64,000 bases of DNA from Crocosphaera sp. UHCC 0190 (GTDB lineage Bacteria; Cyanobacteriota; Cyanobacteriia; Cyanobacteriales; Microcystaceae), in assembly GCF_034932065.1 (NCBI RefSeq), contig NZ_JAYGHP010000009.1, positions 121,596 through 185,595 on the forward strand, given 5' to 3'. Positions 16,331-25,644 of this stretch are shown here, piece after piece. The stretch's first letter is position 1. Each line of letters opens with the position of its first letter. Made by a program: the position numbers and the translations under genes. Under the pieces are notes generated by a model that saw only the letters and a list, made by a program, of their open reading frames with translations, ran no database searches and had not been told where the DNA came from.

Positions 16331-16624
16331 ATGGAAGATCTGAAAACTCGCTTAATCAAAGACCTTGCTAATGTCAACTGGAATGATATTAAACCCCACG
16401 CACAAAGGGATGCAGTCATTGTTGTGAATGAAAATTTAGACTTATTAGAGGTGGGAGTTGCGATCGCTAAAGATGATAAAATTTCCGTTGAACATTGGAT
16501 CACAGAACAATTAATAAATAAACCCTCAAACCAACAATTAAGCGATTGGAATGTTGAGCCAAGTAAATTATTTAAAACCCTGATTGTGCAACCCTTTGTC
16601 TTGGTTCAAGAAATTATAATTTAG
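16331..16624 (+). CDS. DUF2288 protein
   Basis: Protein of 97 residues. The pattern LANVNWNDIKPHAQRDAVIVVNENLDLLEVGVAIAKDD, then VEHWITEQLI and a proline-rich turn with W, fits the DUF2288 family of small cytoplasmic proteins of unknown function. The ATG at 16331 is preferred over a longer frame starting at 16298. It lies 54 bp before rsmB on the same strand and may share its transcript. Confidence 0.8.
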   Translation: MEDLKTRLIKDLANVNWNDIKPHAQRDAVIVVNENLDLLEVGVAIAKDDKISVEHWITEQLINKPSNQQLSDWNVEPSKLFKTLIVQPFVLVQEIII

Positions 16625-16678
16625 GGATAAAAGTTAAAATGAGGGTAACAAATTATTATCCTTTTTCTAACTTCTTCT

Positions 16679-18025
16679 ATGAACCTAACTAATGGCCGTC
16701 AACTCGCTTTACACACTCTCCGAGACATTGATCGACGCAATGCCTATACAGATATTGCCCTTGATCGCGCCTTAAAACCAACAAATTTGATCCCAAGCGA
16801 TCGCAGTTTATGCACAGAATTAGTCTATGGAATCATGCGTCGTCAGCGCACCCTTGACACCCTGATCGATCAACTCGGCAAAAAATCCGCCCAACAACAA
16901 CCCCCAGACTTACGACGCATTCTGCATCTGGGCCTCTATCAACTGCGTTACCTCAACAATATTCCCCCCTCAGCAGCAGTTAATACCAGTGTAGAGTTGG
17001 CTAAAGAAAATCAATTAAACCGCCTTTCAGGGGTCGTTAATGGTATTTTGCGGCAATATATTCGACTAAGCAACACCCAAGATGATCCTTTAATCTTACC
17101 CCCGAACCCTGTCGAAAAATTAAGCATTTTCTACAGTTTTCCCGACTGGATCATCGAAACCTGGATCAAACAATGGGGAGAAGCAACCACCGCGCAACTC
17201 TGTGACTGGTTTAACCAACCACCTCCCATTGATTTGCGGATCAACCCCTTACAAACCACCCTAGACAAAGTTGAAACCCTCTTAACCCAAGCAAAGCTGA
17301 CTGTTACTCGTCTTCCCAATTTTCCCCAAACCCTAAGATTAACCGGAAAAATCGGTGCCATACATAATTTACCAGGATTTACAGAGGGGTGGTGGACAGT
17401 ACAAGATAGTAGCGCACAATTAGTGAGTTATTTGCTTGATCCACAACCAGGAGAAACCATCATCGATGCTTGTGCCGCCCCAGGGGGAAAAACCACCCAT
17501 ATTGCTGAATTAATGGGAGATCAGGGGACAATTATGGCCTGCGATCGCACCCCTTCCCGTCTCAAAAAAGTGCAAGCAAACGCCCACAGATTACGCCTAC
17601 AATCGATTAAAATTCTAGAAGGAGATAGCCGTCAACTCCCACAATTCAGGGAAACGGCTGATCGCGTCTTAGTAGATGCACCCTGTTCTGGATTAGGCAC
17701 TCTCCATCGACACCCAGACATTCGTTGGCAACAAACCCCCGAAAAAGTCCAGCAATTAGCCAGTTTACAACAAGAATTATTAACCCAAGCCGCCACCTGG
17801 GTCAAGCCCCAAGGAATTCTAGTTTATGCCACTTGTACCCTCAATGCGATCGAAAATGAGCAAGTAATTCAACAATTTTTAGCCACCCATTCCTCTTGGC
17901 AAATTCAACCCCCATCGTCTGATACACAGTTTGCCCCTTTTATGACATCATCAGGGTGGTTACAAATCCTACCCCATCAACATCATACCGATGGATTTTT
18001 TATGGTGAAGTTGAAGAAAGGTTGA
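16679..18025 (+). CDS. rsmB: 16S rRNA m5C967 methyltransferase RsmB
   Basis: Protein of 448 residues. It methylates C967 of 16S rRNA. The N-terminal 130 residues are a NusB-like RNA-binding domain (TELVYGIMRRQRTLDTLI; INTSVELAK-like VNTSVELAK). The C-terminal part is a Rossmann methyltransferase with the SAM loop DACAAPGGKTTH, the motif DAPCSGLGTLHRHPDIRW with one conserved Cys, and ATCTLNAIENE with the second Cys. Length and order are typical. Confidence 0.95.
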   Translation: MNLTNGRQLALHTLRDIDRRNAYTDIALDRALKPTNLIPSDRSLCTELVYGIMRRQRTLDTLIDQLGKKSAQQQPPDLRRILHLGLYQLRYLNNIPPSAAVNTSVELAKENQLNRLSGVVNGILRQYIRLSNTQDDPLILPPNPVEKLSIFYSFPDWIIETWIKQWGEATTAQLCDWFNQPPPIDLRINPLQTTLDKVETLLTQAKLTVTRLPNFPQTLRLTGKIGAIHNLPGFTEGWWTVQDSSAQLVSYLLDPQPGETIIDACAAPGGKTTHIAELMGDQGTIMACDRTPSRLKKVQANAHRLRLQSIKILEGDSRQLPQFRETADRVLVDAPCSGLGTLHRHPDIRWQQTPEKVQQLASLQQELLTQAATWVKPQGILVYATCTLNAIENEQVIQQFLATHSSWQIQPPSSDTQFAPFMTSSGWLQILPHQHHTDGFFMVKLKKG

Positions 18026-18106
18026 CAGAATCCCCATTTATTTCCCAAATCCTTCATCATGAATATAGAAATAAAAAACACCAACTAAGGAACTAAGGTT
18101 AAAACA

Positions 18107-18529
18107 ATGAATGCTCACGATAAAAATCAACAACTACTGAAAATTCTCATTGGTGCTGCTTGGATTGATGGCATAATTCAAACAGAAGAACGGGATTATT
18201 TACGGCACATGGCTGAAAGTCATGGAGTCGCTGAAGATACTGAATTAAAAAACCTTTTATCTGAATTAAAACCCGTTCAACCGGCCCAATGTTATCAATG
18301 GTTAGAAGAGTATTTAGGGGATAATCCAACCTCTAATGACTATCAAGAATTACTGGAAACCTTGAGTGCTTTAATTTATAGTGATGGAGATGTGCAAATG
18401 CAAGAAGCACAACTTCTCACTAAATTACAATTACTTGATCCCGCGCAAGATTCAGCTAAATCTGCTTTTGATAAGATGCTCAAAACTATTCAAAAACTAT
18501 ATCGTAAAGCTATTACTCAAAAAATTTGA
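18107..18529 (+). CDS. TerB-like protein
   Basis: Protein of 140 residues, all-helical and acidic. Two units of the TerB type are visible: ILIGAAWIDGIIQTEERDYLRHMA and LSALIYSDGDVQMQEAQLL, each with the A-x-x-D-G-x-(I/V)-x-x-E-E/Q pattern of TerB/DjlA N-terminal-like domains that bind metal or membrane-stress partners. No other ter genes are near, so a link to tellurite is not implied. A stress-related cytoplasmic role is possible. Confidence 0.75.
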   Translation: MNAHDKNQQLLKILIGAAWIDGIIQTEERDYLRHMAESHGVAEDTELKNLLSELKPVQPAQCYQWLEEYLGDNPTSNDYQELLETLSALIYSDGDVQMQEAQLLTKLQLLDPAQDSAKSAFDKMLKTIQKLYRKAITQKI

Positions 18530-18785
18530 GCTAATTGAAAGCCAAGAAAAACTCTCACCCCAAAAACCAAAATTTAGGAGCAAGGGGAAACATTAATGTC
18601 AGAACTTTTTGCCGATAAATGATTTGATCTTGACGAATAAGTTCAGCCTTAAAACTTGCCTAGCATTCGCTTATTATTAAGCTAATCCTCTGAACTTAGT
18701 CCCCCTTCATTATCTCGCCAATTTATTGTAATTTGCCATGAATTTGTTAGATAGAGGAGTTAAAATATTGCCAGTTTAAATAACC

Positions 18786-19493
18786 ATGAAATCCTTAGAA
18801 AATGGTTCAAGTAATATAAGACTTGCTGTTTTAATTGACGCAGAAAATGTCAGTGCTAGTGTCATTGAACCCTTAATGCAAGAAATTGCAAAATATGGCA
18901 CAGCTAATGTAAAAAGAATCTATGGAGACTGGACAAGTAATCAGTTAAATAGCTGGAAAAGTAAACTCAATAAATTAGCCATTCAACCCATGCAACAATT
19001 CCGATATACAGCAGGAAAAAATGCCACAGATAGTGCTTTAATTATTGATGCCATGGATTTACTTTATACGGGAAATTTTGACGGATTTTGTTTGGTTTCT
19101 AGTGATAGTGATTTTACTCGTTTAGCCTCTAGAATTCGAGAATCAGGCTTAATTGTTTATGGATTTGGCGAACGGCAAAAAACCCCAGAAGCTTTTGTTG
19201 TTGCTTGCAATAAATTTATTTATACTGATATTTTAGACAATAAAAAAGCCTCAAAAAATCAAGACTTAACCAGCAATAAACAATTATTAGAATTGCTCAA
19301 AAGTGCCTATGAATCCGTCGCTGATGAAGAAGGATGGGCCCATTTAGGGCCCTTTGGATCACAATTAACGAAGCTATCACCCTCCTTTGATTCCAGAAAC
19401 TATGGCTACAAAAAACTAAGTGAATTAGTGCAATCTGTAGACATTTTTGAAATCAAAAAAACTCGTTTTCATTTAACCATTAAACTACAATAA
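18786..19493 (+). CDS. NYN-domain ribonuclease-like protein with LOTUS domain
   Basis: Protein of 235 residues. Residues 12-150 form an NYN (PIN-like) domain with the acidic active-site residues in VLIDAENV, ATDSALIIDAMDLL and VSSDSDF, as in LabA/limkain-type proteins. Residues 165-233 form an OST-HTH/LOTUS domain (LLKSAYESVADEEGWAHLG, FDSRNYGYKKLSELV), which in other organisms binds G-rich RNA. Together this suggests an RNA endonuclease or RNA-turnover factor. It lies 13 bp before a GNAT gene and is likely co-transcribed with it. Confidence 0.88.
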   Translation: MKSLENGSSNIRLAVLIDAENVSASVIEPLMQEIAKYGTANVKRIYGDWTSNQLNSWKSKLNKLAIQPMQQFRYTAGKNATDSALIIDAMDLLYTGNFDGFCLVSSDSDFTRLASRIRESGLIVYGFGERQKTPEAFVVACNKFIYTDILDNKKASKNQDLTSNKQLLELLKSAYESVADEEGWAHLGPFGSQLTKLSPSFDSRNYGYKKLSELVQSVDIFEIKKTRFHLTIKLQ

Positions 19494-19506
19494 AGGTTTG
19501 ATAATT

Positions 19507-20004
19507 ATGGGAGAAATTAGAAACGCAACCCTAGAAGATTTAGCAGAGATTGTCGCCATTTATAATGCCAGTATTCCCAGTCGAATTGCGACGGGAGATC
19601 TGCAACAAATTTCCATTGAAAGTCGTTTAAATTGGTTTAAAGAACGGGTTCATGAACGCTATCCTATTTGGGTAATGGAAAGGGATAAAAAAGTTATTGG
19701 TTGGCTTAGTCTTCAACATTTTTATGGTCGCCCCGCTTATAAAAATACGGCAGAAATTAGCCTCTATATTTCTCCGAATTATCAACGTCAAGGAATTGGG
19801 AAAAAATTATTAGAATATGCCATTGAGCAAAGTCCAAAATTAGGATTAACAACTTTATTAGGCTTTATTTTTGCCCATAATCAACCAAGCTTAACTTTAT
19901 TTCAAAAACATGACTTTCAACAATGGGGATATTTGCCAAAAGTTGCTCAATTAGACGGAGAAATTAAAGATTTAGTGATTATGGGGCGTAACTTGGCTAA
20001 ATAA
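19507..20004 (+). CDS. GNAT-family N-acetyltransferase
   Basis: Protein of 165 residues. The order IRNATLEDLAEIVAIYNASI, GWLSLQHFYGRPAY, AEISLYISPNYQRQGIGKKLL and TLLGFIFAHNQPSLTLFQKHDF matches GNAT proteins of the phosphinothricin/methionine-sulfoximine acetyltransferase group; QRQGIGKKL is the acetyl-CoA pyrophosphate loop. Substrate unknown, probably an amino-acid analogue. The ATG at 19507 is preferred over the TTG at 19498. It follows the NYN gene by 13 bp. Confidence 0.87.
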   Translation: MGEIRNATLEDLAEIVAIYNASIPSRIATGDLQQISIESRLNWFKERVHERYPIWVMERDKKVIGWLSLQHFYGRPAYKNTAEISLYISPNYQRQGIGKKLLEYAIEQSPKLGLTTLLGFIFAHNQPSLTLFQKHDFQQWGYLPKVAQLDGEIKDLVIMGRNLAK

Positions 20005-20142
20005 GAGAACTAAAAAAAATAGACAAAATGACCAAATTATTCCCAAGTTATTTTAAGATAAGATCAGCGTTTATTCCCAATCCAAAATTCTCATCGAATT
20101 CATGTTAACCCAATGTCAATGACAGTAAATTAGGATGATAAA

Positions 20143-21300
20143 ATGACTCAAACTCATATTTCTGAATCCCAAATCCCAAATCCCAATGAGTTAGAAAATT
20201 CAGAAGAAGAAGAGTATGATTATTTTGACTATTTTTATGATGAACCTGGAAGTGAACCAGGAACCTTAAATATTGAACCTGATGCCCAACCTTCTCGTAT
20301 TGTTTTAATTGATTATGATGCCGATCATGCTGTTCGTAAAGTCGATGTTATTCCAAAAGCATTAACCCCTTATTTGGGAACAAATACCATCTCTTGGATG
20401 GATGTTCAAGGGTTAGGTAGTGAAACAATTCTCAAGCAAGTAGGGGAAATTTTTAAGCTTCATCCCTTACTCTTAGAAGATGTCGTAAATGTGCCACAAC
20501 GCCCCAAAGTTGAAGATTATAATGAACAATTAATGATGATTGTGCAGATGGTTCGATCTAAAGAAAATGATGAAGGGTTTGAAAGTGAACAGGTAAGCTT
20601 TATCTTAGGACGTAAATATTTATTGACTTTTCAAGAAGAAGAAATCGAAGATTGTTTTGATATTGTTAGGGAAAGAATTAGGGGAAATCAAGGAAAAGTG
20701 CGACAAGGTGGCCCCGATTATTTAATGTATTTACTCTTAGATTCAATTATTGATGGCTATTTTCCCGTGTTAGAAGCTTACGGCGATCGCATTGAAGACT
20801 TAGAAGATGAATTAGTCATTAAACCCAAAACCAGTAACCTAGAAGAAATTTATACTGTTCGGCGAGAATTATTAGCCCTACGTCGTGCTATTTGGCCCTT
20901 AAGAAATGTTACCAATATTTTAGTTAGAGGAGAAAGTGATCTTATTAGTGCTGATGTTCAAATTTATTTTCGAGATTGTTATGATCACGTCATCCAATTA
21001 TTAGATATTGTCGAAACCTATCGAGAATTAGCCTCTTCATTAATGGATGTTTATCTCTCTTCCATGAGTAATAAAATGAACGAGGTGATGCAAGTTTTAA
21101 CTGTCATGTCTACCATTTTTATTCCCCTGACTTTCCTGGCAGGACTTTACGGCATGAATTTTAAATATATGCCTGAACTGGGGGGAAAATGGAGCTATTT
21201 TATTCTTTTAGGGGTGATGCTATTGATCGCAGGGGGATTAAGCTATTTCTTTTGGCGACGAGGTTGGTTTGAGCCGTTTTATACCCTGAAAAAAGATTAA
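20143..21300 (+). CDS. corA: CorA-type magnesium/cobalt channel
   Basis: Protein of 385 residues. A cytoplasmic domain of about 310 residues with an acidic N-terminus is followed by two membrane helices (VMSTIFIPLTFLAGLYGMNF and YFILLGVMLLIAGGLSYFFW). YGMNF at the end of the first helix is the CorA filter signature (G-M-N), and the loop MPELGGKW is typical. It forms a pentameric Mg2+ (or Co2+) channel in the inner membrane. It is followed directly by rnpB. Confidence 0.95.
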   Translation: MTQTHISESQIPNPNELENSEEEEYDYFDYFYDEPGSEPGTLNIEPDAQPSRIVLIDYDADHAVRKVDVIPKALTPYLGTNTISWMDVQGLGSETILKQVGEIFKLHPLLLEDVVNVPQRPKVEDYNEQLMMIVQMVRSKENDEGFESEQVSFILGRKYLLTFQEEEIEDCFDIVRERIRGNQGKVRQGGPDYLMYLLLDSIIDGYFPVLEAYGDRIEDLEDELVIKPKTSNLEEIYTVRRELLALRRAIWPLRNVTNILVRGESDLISADVQIYFRDCYDHVIQLLDIVETYRELASSLMDVYLSSMSNKMNEVMQVLTVMSTIFIPLTFLAGLYGMNFKYMPELGGKWSYFILLGVMLLIAGGLSYFFWRRGWFEPFYTLKKD

Positions 21301-21312
21301 AATAAGAAAGGA

Positions 21313-21669
21313 AAAGAGTTGGCGAGGGAGTTGCGGATTTGTCCGTTAGGCGAATCCGAGGAAAGTCCGGACTCTCGAAAGATCAGACTTGCTGGATAAC
21401 GCCCAGTGCGCGTGAGCGTGAGGATAGTGCCACAGAAACATACCGCCTATTGTCAAATGGGTAAGGGTGCAAAGGTGTCGGTAAGAGCGCACCAGCAGCA
21501 TCGTGAGGTGCTGGCTCGGTAAACCCCGGTTGAGAGCAAGGTCGGAGGGACAAGGGTTGGTCTTTTTCCTGTCCCGTTTTAGGTGTACCGCAAGAGGCGT
21601 TTGGTAACAAGCGTCCCAGATAGATAACTCCCCATCAGAACAGAATCCGGCTTATGTCCGACTCTTTTC
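21313..21669 (+). ncRNA. rnpB: RNase P RNA
   Basis: About 357 nt of bacterial type A RNase P RNA, the ribozyme that trims tRNA 5' leaders. Recognised conserved blocks are GAGGAAAGTCCGGACTC near 21358, ACAGAAACATACCGCC near 21432, GGTAAGGGTGCAAAGGTG near 21461 and ACAGAATCCGGCTTAT near 21640. The two ends pair as AAAAGAGTTGG with CCGACTCTTTT (helix P1), which sets the limits. The reading frame on the other strand through this RNA is meaningless. The position between corA and the 90-residue gene gives it room for its own promoter only inside corA. Confidence 0.97.
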
Positions 21670-21700
21670 TTTCTCCCTACAATTATTATCCCTGGCTCCC

Positions 21701-21973
21701 ATGACTCAACTTTCTCACCCCGATCAGCTAAAATCAGCGACTTCCCTAGAATTAGCTCAAGCGTTGGCGGAACAACTGACCATTACTCCTAATGACTGGC
21801 ACCGTCTCAAAGGCGATCGCCAAGCCCAAGCCAAACAACAACTGGCGGCAGCTTTGGTCTTTTTACTCAAAGAACAGCCCCAAGAAGCCCTGGCACACTT
21901 AAATCAGGCAGCAGGATGGCTAGATCGTTCTGTTTCTCCCCTGCCCTGTCCTGGTCATGGTAACTCAAAATAA
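21701..21973 (+). CDS. Small conserved cyanobacterial protein
   Basis: Protein of 90 residues, helical, with LELAQALAEQLTITPNDWHRLKGDRQAQAKQQLAAALVFLL and PQEALAHLNQAAGWLDRSV. The end PCPGHGNSK may be disordered. It has no membrane segment. I recall similar short proteins being common in cyanobacteria without known function. It starts 31 bp after rnpB. Confidence 0.75.
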   Translation: MTQLSHPDQLKSATSLELAQALAEQLTITPNDWHRLKGDRQAQAKQQLAAALVFLLKEQPQEALAHLNQAAGWLDRSVSPLPCPGHGNSK

Positions 21974-21992
21974 TCCCATTAATTAAAACAGG

Positions 21993-22445
21993 TTAAGAAA
22001 GCAACGGTTGTCTCTGTTTGCCTTTCTTAACCTGTTTAGAAAGCTTTAATTGTGTGCCTTGTCGATCCCATTGGACTTGATCGAAAATTTCGTGGAGTAA
22101 ACAAAGTCCGCGGCCATGTTCAGATTCTTCTGGAGGGAGGTCATTCGTTTGACAGTCATCGCAGCCACAGTTATGAGTAAAGCCTTTCCCTTCATCTGAG
22201 ATCACCCAAGAATATCCTTCTTTTGTTACAGAAAATTTAACAACAATTGACTTACTGGGATCTAAGTTATTTCCATGTTTCGCTGCGTTAACGAGAGCTT
22301 CTTGTAATCCTAGTCTGATTTCAGGCTTTAAGTCTGGGGGAATATTAGCTAACAATAAATCTAGCACTGGGCATAAATAAAGCGTGGATGTAAAGCTCAT
22401 TGTACTCCAGTTTCTCTTCGCGGGAGGTAGGGAAATAGCAATCAC
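21993..22445 (-). CDS. Anti-sigma regulatory factor (HATPase-type kinase)
   Basis: Protein of 150 residues of the RsbW/SpoIIAB-like group. The N-box is LGLQEALVNAAKHGN, the G1 box is ISDEGKGF, and the G2 box is SEHGRGLCLLHEIFDQV. These bind ATP and phosphorylate an anti-sigma-factor antagonist or act as a switch. A Cys-rich insertion HNCGCDDCQTND between the boxes (three Cys) is of a type seen in cyanobacterial members and could bind metal. No partner STAS gene is adjacent. Confidence 0.88.
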   Translation of the reverse strand: MIAISLPPAKRNWSTMSFTSTLYLCPVLDLLLANIPPDLKPEIRLGLQEALVNAAKHGNNLDPSKSIVVKFSVTKEGYSWVISDEGKGFTHNCGCDDCQTNDLPPEESEHGRGLCLLHEIFDQVQWDRQGTQLKLSKQVKKGKQRQPLLS

Positions 22446-22820
22446 GCGCTGTCACCTCTAACTTAAAATTTTTGACTGAGATTTTGCCTTTGCTGTTTTC
22501 AGAACAAGCCCTTTCATCATTGGATTAAGGCAAAAAAGGCTTGAAGCTAGAATAAACTTCGGGGTTACAACATAGGTAACATTCTTAGATCTGATGATAA
22601 AGGTAACTGAAAAATTTTTAACAGAGATAAGAAAGGTAAGAGGGCCATAACTGATCGTTTATGTCGGTTTTTTTTGTTGTTTTGTTTCAAGGTTTAGACA
22701 GATATCAACTGTTTGACCTTCAACTACGTTTAAATTATTTTCTAGTAGAAACTAGGGCGATTAAAGTCATGGCGGTTAAACATCATGAGAACCAAACTAG
22801 ACCAATTCAACTAACTAATA
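22446..22820. other. Intergenic region upstream of the anti-sigma factor gene
   Basis: This 375-bp AT-rich stretch holds no convincing gene. An open frame at 22661-22852 overlaps the 3' end of rlmD on the other strand and is judged chance. A weak 5-bp stem (CATAA/TTATG, 22646-22663) followed by eight Ts (22668-22675) could end a short plus-strand transcript. It presumably holds the promoter of the minus-strand anti-sigma gene. Confidence 0.4.
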
Positions 22821-24200
22821 TTATCTTAACATATTCAGGGATTTATGTCTAACCAGTGCCATGGCTTCAACGTGAGCCGTTTGGGGAAAGAAATCTGCTG
22901 GTTGTACCCACAAGAGTTGATACAGTTCCCCTTGACATAATTGTTGCAGATCACGGGCTAAAGTTGGCGGTTGACAACTGATATAGACGAGATAAGCCGG
23001 TTCAATGTTTCTCAAGGTATCAATAACCGTGCGATCGCAGCCTTTACGGGGGGGATCAAGCAGCACAAGATCCGGGGAAAAATCCAGGTTTGGTAAGATA
23101 GTTTCGACGGTTCCTTGATGAAAACTGACGTTATCAATGTGGTTAATTTGGGCGTTGTTTCGCGCTTGTGTAATTGCGGTGGGGTTAACTTCAATACCGA
23201 TAACTTCTTGGACTTGTTGGGCCAACGGTAAAGTAAAGGTGCCAACGCCACAATAAGCATCAATAAGGCGTTCTTTTCCTGTGAGGTTAAGCTTAGTTAA
23301 TAATACGTTTAAGAGGGTTTCTGCTGCTTCTGTATTAACCTGAAAAAAGGTATCAGTCCCTAACTGAAATTCCAGGTTAGCAAAGGTTTCTTTCATATAG
23401 GAATGACCCGCAATGATTGAGGTTTCCTCTCCAAAAATGGTGTTACCCCGTTCCGGGTTATGATTAAGGGCAACCCCCACTAAATTCCCATAGCGTTCTA
23501 ACCAAATTTGGGCTTGTTGGTCAAGATTGGCTAAATTTGCTTCGGTACTAACTAAGGTCAGGAAAACTTCGCCAGTTCTTTTGCCAATGCGTAGGGCGAG
23601 ATGTCTTAATTGTCCCTGATGAGTTTTTTCATTATAAATTGTCCAACCTTGTTGTTGGAGATCTCCTTTAATTTCCGCTAAAAAGGGGTTAAGACGGGGA
23701 TCTTGAAGGGGACACTGATTCAAGTTAATCAGTTGATGACTGTTGCGTTGATAGTAACCCGCTTGAATGTTTCCGGTGGCAGAAAGTCCCAAGGGGTAAG
23801 TGGCTTTGTTACGATAGCCTAAGACTTCATCTGATGAGAGAATGGGATCAACTGGGGGTTCTTCAAAGCCACCTATGCGCTTTAAGGCTTGAATAACTTG
23901 GTTTTGTTTAGCTTGTTGTTGATAATGGGGATCAATATGTTGCCATTGACATCCCCCACATTTATCGGCAACAATGCAGCTAGGACGAATACGATGAGGA
24001 GAAGGAGATAAGAGTTCCTGTAACTTTCCGTAGCCATATTGTCTTTTGATGTGAGTTAGACGGACTAAAATGCGATCGCCACTCACCGTATCAGGCACAA
24101 AAATGGCCCTACCTTCAAACTTACCGACACCATCTCCGCTGTGACTGAGATCGGTAATTTCTAATTCAATGAGACTGCCTTGTTGATAGTCTGAGTTCAT
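22821..24200 (-). CDS. rlmD: 23S rRNA m5U methyltransferase RlmD/RumA type
   Basis: Protein of 459 residues. An N-terminal TRAM domain (ELEITDLSHSGDGVGKFEGRAIFV) is followed by the [4Fe-4S] cysteines (CIVADKCGGCQW), and by a SAM-dependent methyltransferase domain with DAYCGVGTFTLPLA, LLDPPRKGCDRTV and SCQPPTLARDL. The Cys in SCQPPTLARDL is the catalytic nucleophile. It methylates U1939 (E. coli numbering) or another U in 23S rRNA. It could also be a relative with a different target site. It ends 375 bp from the anti-sigma gene. Confidence 0.92.
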   Translation of the reverse strand: MNSDYQQGSLIELEITDLSHSGDGVGKFEGRAIFVPDTVSGDRILVRLTHIKRQYGYGKLQELLSPSPHRIRPSCIVADKCGGCQWQHIDPHYQQQAKQNQVIQALKRIGGFEEPPVDPILSSDEVLGYRNKATYPLGLSATGNIQAGYYQRNSHQLINLNQCPLQDPRLNPFLAEIKGDLQQQGWTIYNEKTHQGQLRHLALRIGKRTGEVFLTLVSTEANLANLDQQAQIWLERYGNLVGVALNHNPERGNTIFGEETSIIAGHSYMKETFANLEFQLGTDTFFQVNTEAAETLLNVLLTKLNLTGKERLIDAYCGVGTFTLPLAQQVQEVIGIEVNPTAITQARNNAQINHIDNVSFHQGTVETILPNLDFSPDLVLLDPPRKGCDRTVIDTLRNIEPAYLVYISCQPPTLARDLQQLCQGELYQLLWVQPADFFPQTAHVEAMALVRHKSLNMLR

Positions 24201-24202
24201 AT

Positions 24203-24562
24203 TTAATCTAAGGGTAATTCTCGCCAGTCAGCACAGAAGTCATCCCAACAGAGAATGCCTTCTTTTTCAGGAAACCAGTCTGTCTGTTGCACTTTCACCC
24301 AAGCTCGATTAAGATGACTCCATAATTCGATCCCTGTTCCTGAGTTGCGGTAGTGATGAACTTCGCCGCTACGGGTGACAATTTTCCAGTTTAGTCCATT
24401 CTCAGGATGGTCATATTCCATTGTTACTGTGCAACTTTGGGAATTAACCAGTTGGTTGCCTTGACGATGATAACAGGTGGTCTGATGGATATTTTCTTCA
24501 CTCACAGCGGTTAGGTTTGCCAATAGGATAAGATTAATGGCCAGTCCAAATAACTGTTTCAA
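24203..24562 (-). CDS. Exported protein of unknown function
   Basis: Protein of 119 residues. The N-terminus is hydrophobic (LFGLAINLILLANLTAVS) and looks like a signal peptide. The mature part has four Cys (TTCYHR, SCTVTMEY, ILCWDDFCADW) that could form two disulfides. Motifs such as GLNWKIVTRSGEVHHYRNSG and the C-terminal CWDDFCADWREL are unlike any family I can name. It ends 2 bp before rlmD, so it is probably co-transcribed with it. Confidence 0.7.
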   Translation of the reverse strand: MKQLFGLAINLILLANLTAVSEENIHQTTCYHRQGNQLVNSQSCTVTMEYDHPENGLNWKIVTRSGEVHHYRNSGTGIELWSHLNRAWVKVQQTDWFPEKEGILCWDDFCADWRELPLD

Positions 24563-24659
24563 CGGTCTTAAGGATCTCTTGATTCATTGTAACTCAAGAC
24601 AAGCTAAATTATGATCTGAGATTCGGTTTATTTGAGGTAGCAGTAAGATTATTGTTGAG

Positions 24660-25325
24660 TTAAGGATTTAAGGGAGATGTTTGAGAAGGGTCAATATTAA
24701 TCAATGGTAAGCTTCCATTTCCCCCCATAACAGTAGGAAAACGGCCATCCCATTTTTCAATTGCTTGTTTTTGTAAGAGTTGTGGATTTAGGGACTGTCT
24801 TAACAATTTTTGAGATTCCGCTTGTCCCCTAGCCTGTTCAATAACTGCCTCCGCTTCTTTTCGAGCAGTTTCAGCTTCTTGTTCAGCGATTTTCTTTCTT
24901 TCTACTGCTTTTTTATAATCATCTGAGAAGGTTAAATTTACTAGGGAAATATCCACCACTTCTATTCCATATTTTTTGAGTTTATTCGCAACACTTTTAT
25001 CAATTTCTTGCTTAAGTATTTCTCTCTGCTTTAAAATTTCTTCAGCATTCCTTTTAGGAGTTGATGCTTTAACAGCTTCCTGAATCGCTGGAGTAACAAT
25101 AACATTAATTAGCTGAACATTATTTCCAATATTTTGATAAATCTGATTGGTTTTCTTAGGATCAATATACCAATTCAAAGATCTGTTGATATAACGACAA
25201 AAGATCTAAAAATTAAAAAGAAAAGTACCAGGAGAAAGAATACTCCAATAGAGACATAATTGCGATGAAAGACATGATTGTTATTCACAATACTTAATTG
25301 TTGTTTGACTTGATTTATTTTCCAT
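24660..25325 (-). pseudogene. Decayed SPFH/prohibitin-family gene
   Basis: The last 170 codons (24660-25178) are intact and show a typical prohibitin C-terminal half: a segment LKKYGIEVVDISLVNLTFSDDYKKAVERKKIAEQEAE, a coiled coil, and the end AIEKWDGRFPTVMGG. They lack the N-terminal membrane helix and the first part of the SPFH domain. Upstream, another frame encodes YVSIGVFFLLVLFFLIFRSFVVI then a stop at 25175, which looks like the missing helix. A third frame from ATG 25325 gives a short N-terminal start. About 80 residues between helix and remnant are missing. So an internal deletion and at least one frameshift are inferred; the C-terminal part may still be translated from a TTG. Confidence 0.72.
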
Positions 25326-25565
25326 TATTAAAACAATAACAAAAAACCATATTTACTGCAAGAAAAAGTATAAAAAATGAACTTTATGAACTTTATTAGT
25401 AATTGGATAGGTTTTTCACTTTGTCTTTTTATTTCTCTGTGACTGCTCAAAATTATTGCAAGCTATCTATTTCTACAAAAAGCTTTTCTTCCTCTGAGGC
25501 CTCTCCTTCCCCTGCTCCCCTTGCTTCCTTCATCATCAGGACTTACGCCCCAGCACTACCGGTAC

Positions 25566-25585
25566 GGGTAATTCATCAATTACCC
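25566..25585. repeat. Short interspersed palindrome
   Basis: GGGTAATT (25566-25573), loop CATC, AATTACCC (25578-25585), bordered by CTAC/GTAC-like sequence. I recall closely similar GGGTAATT-ATTACCC palindromes in many places in Cyanothece and Microcystis genomes. It lies about 150 bp before psaD. Confidence 0.5.
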
Positions 25586-25644
25586 CTACGGAGGGGGCCT
25601 GTGAATAAGTTCAGTTAATCAGCCCCTCAATCTAACGGTCAATT

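Noticed and set aside
21383..21610. 75-codon minus-strand frame
   Set aside because: It lies within the RNase P RNA.
22661..22852. 63-codon plus-strand frame in the gap before rlmD
   Set aside because: It overlaps rlmD on the other strand by 32 bp, has no ribosome site and no recognisable pattern.
25403..25618. 71-codon plus-strand frame upstream of psaD
   Set aside because: Low-complexity composition and it runs through a short interspersed palindrome in the psaD upstream region.
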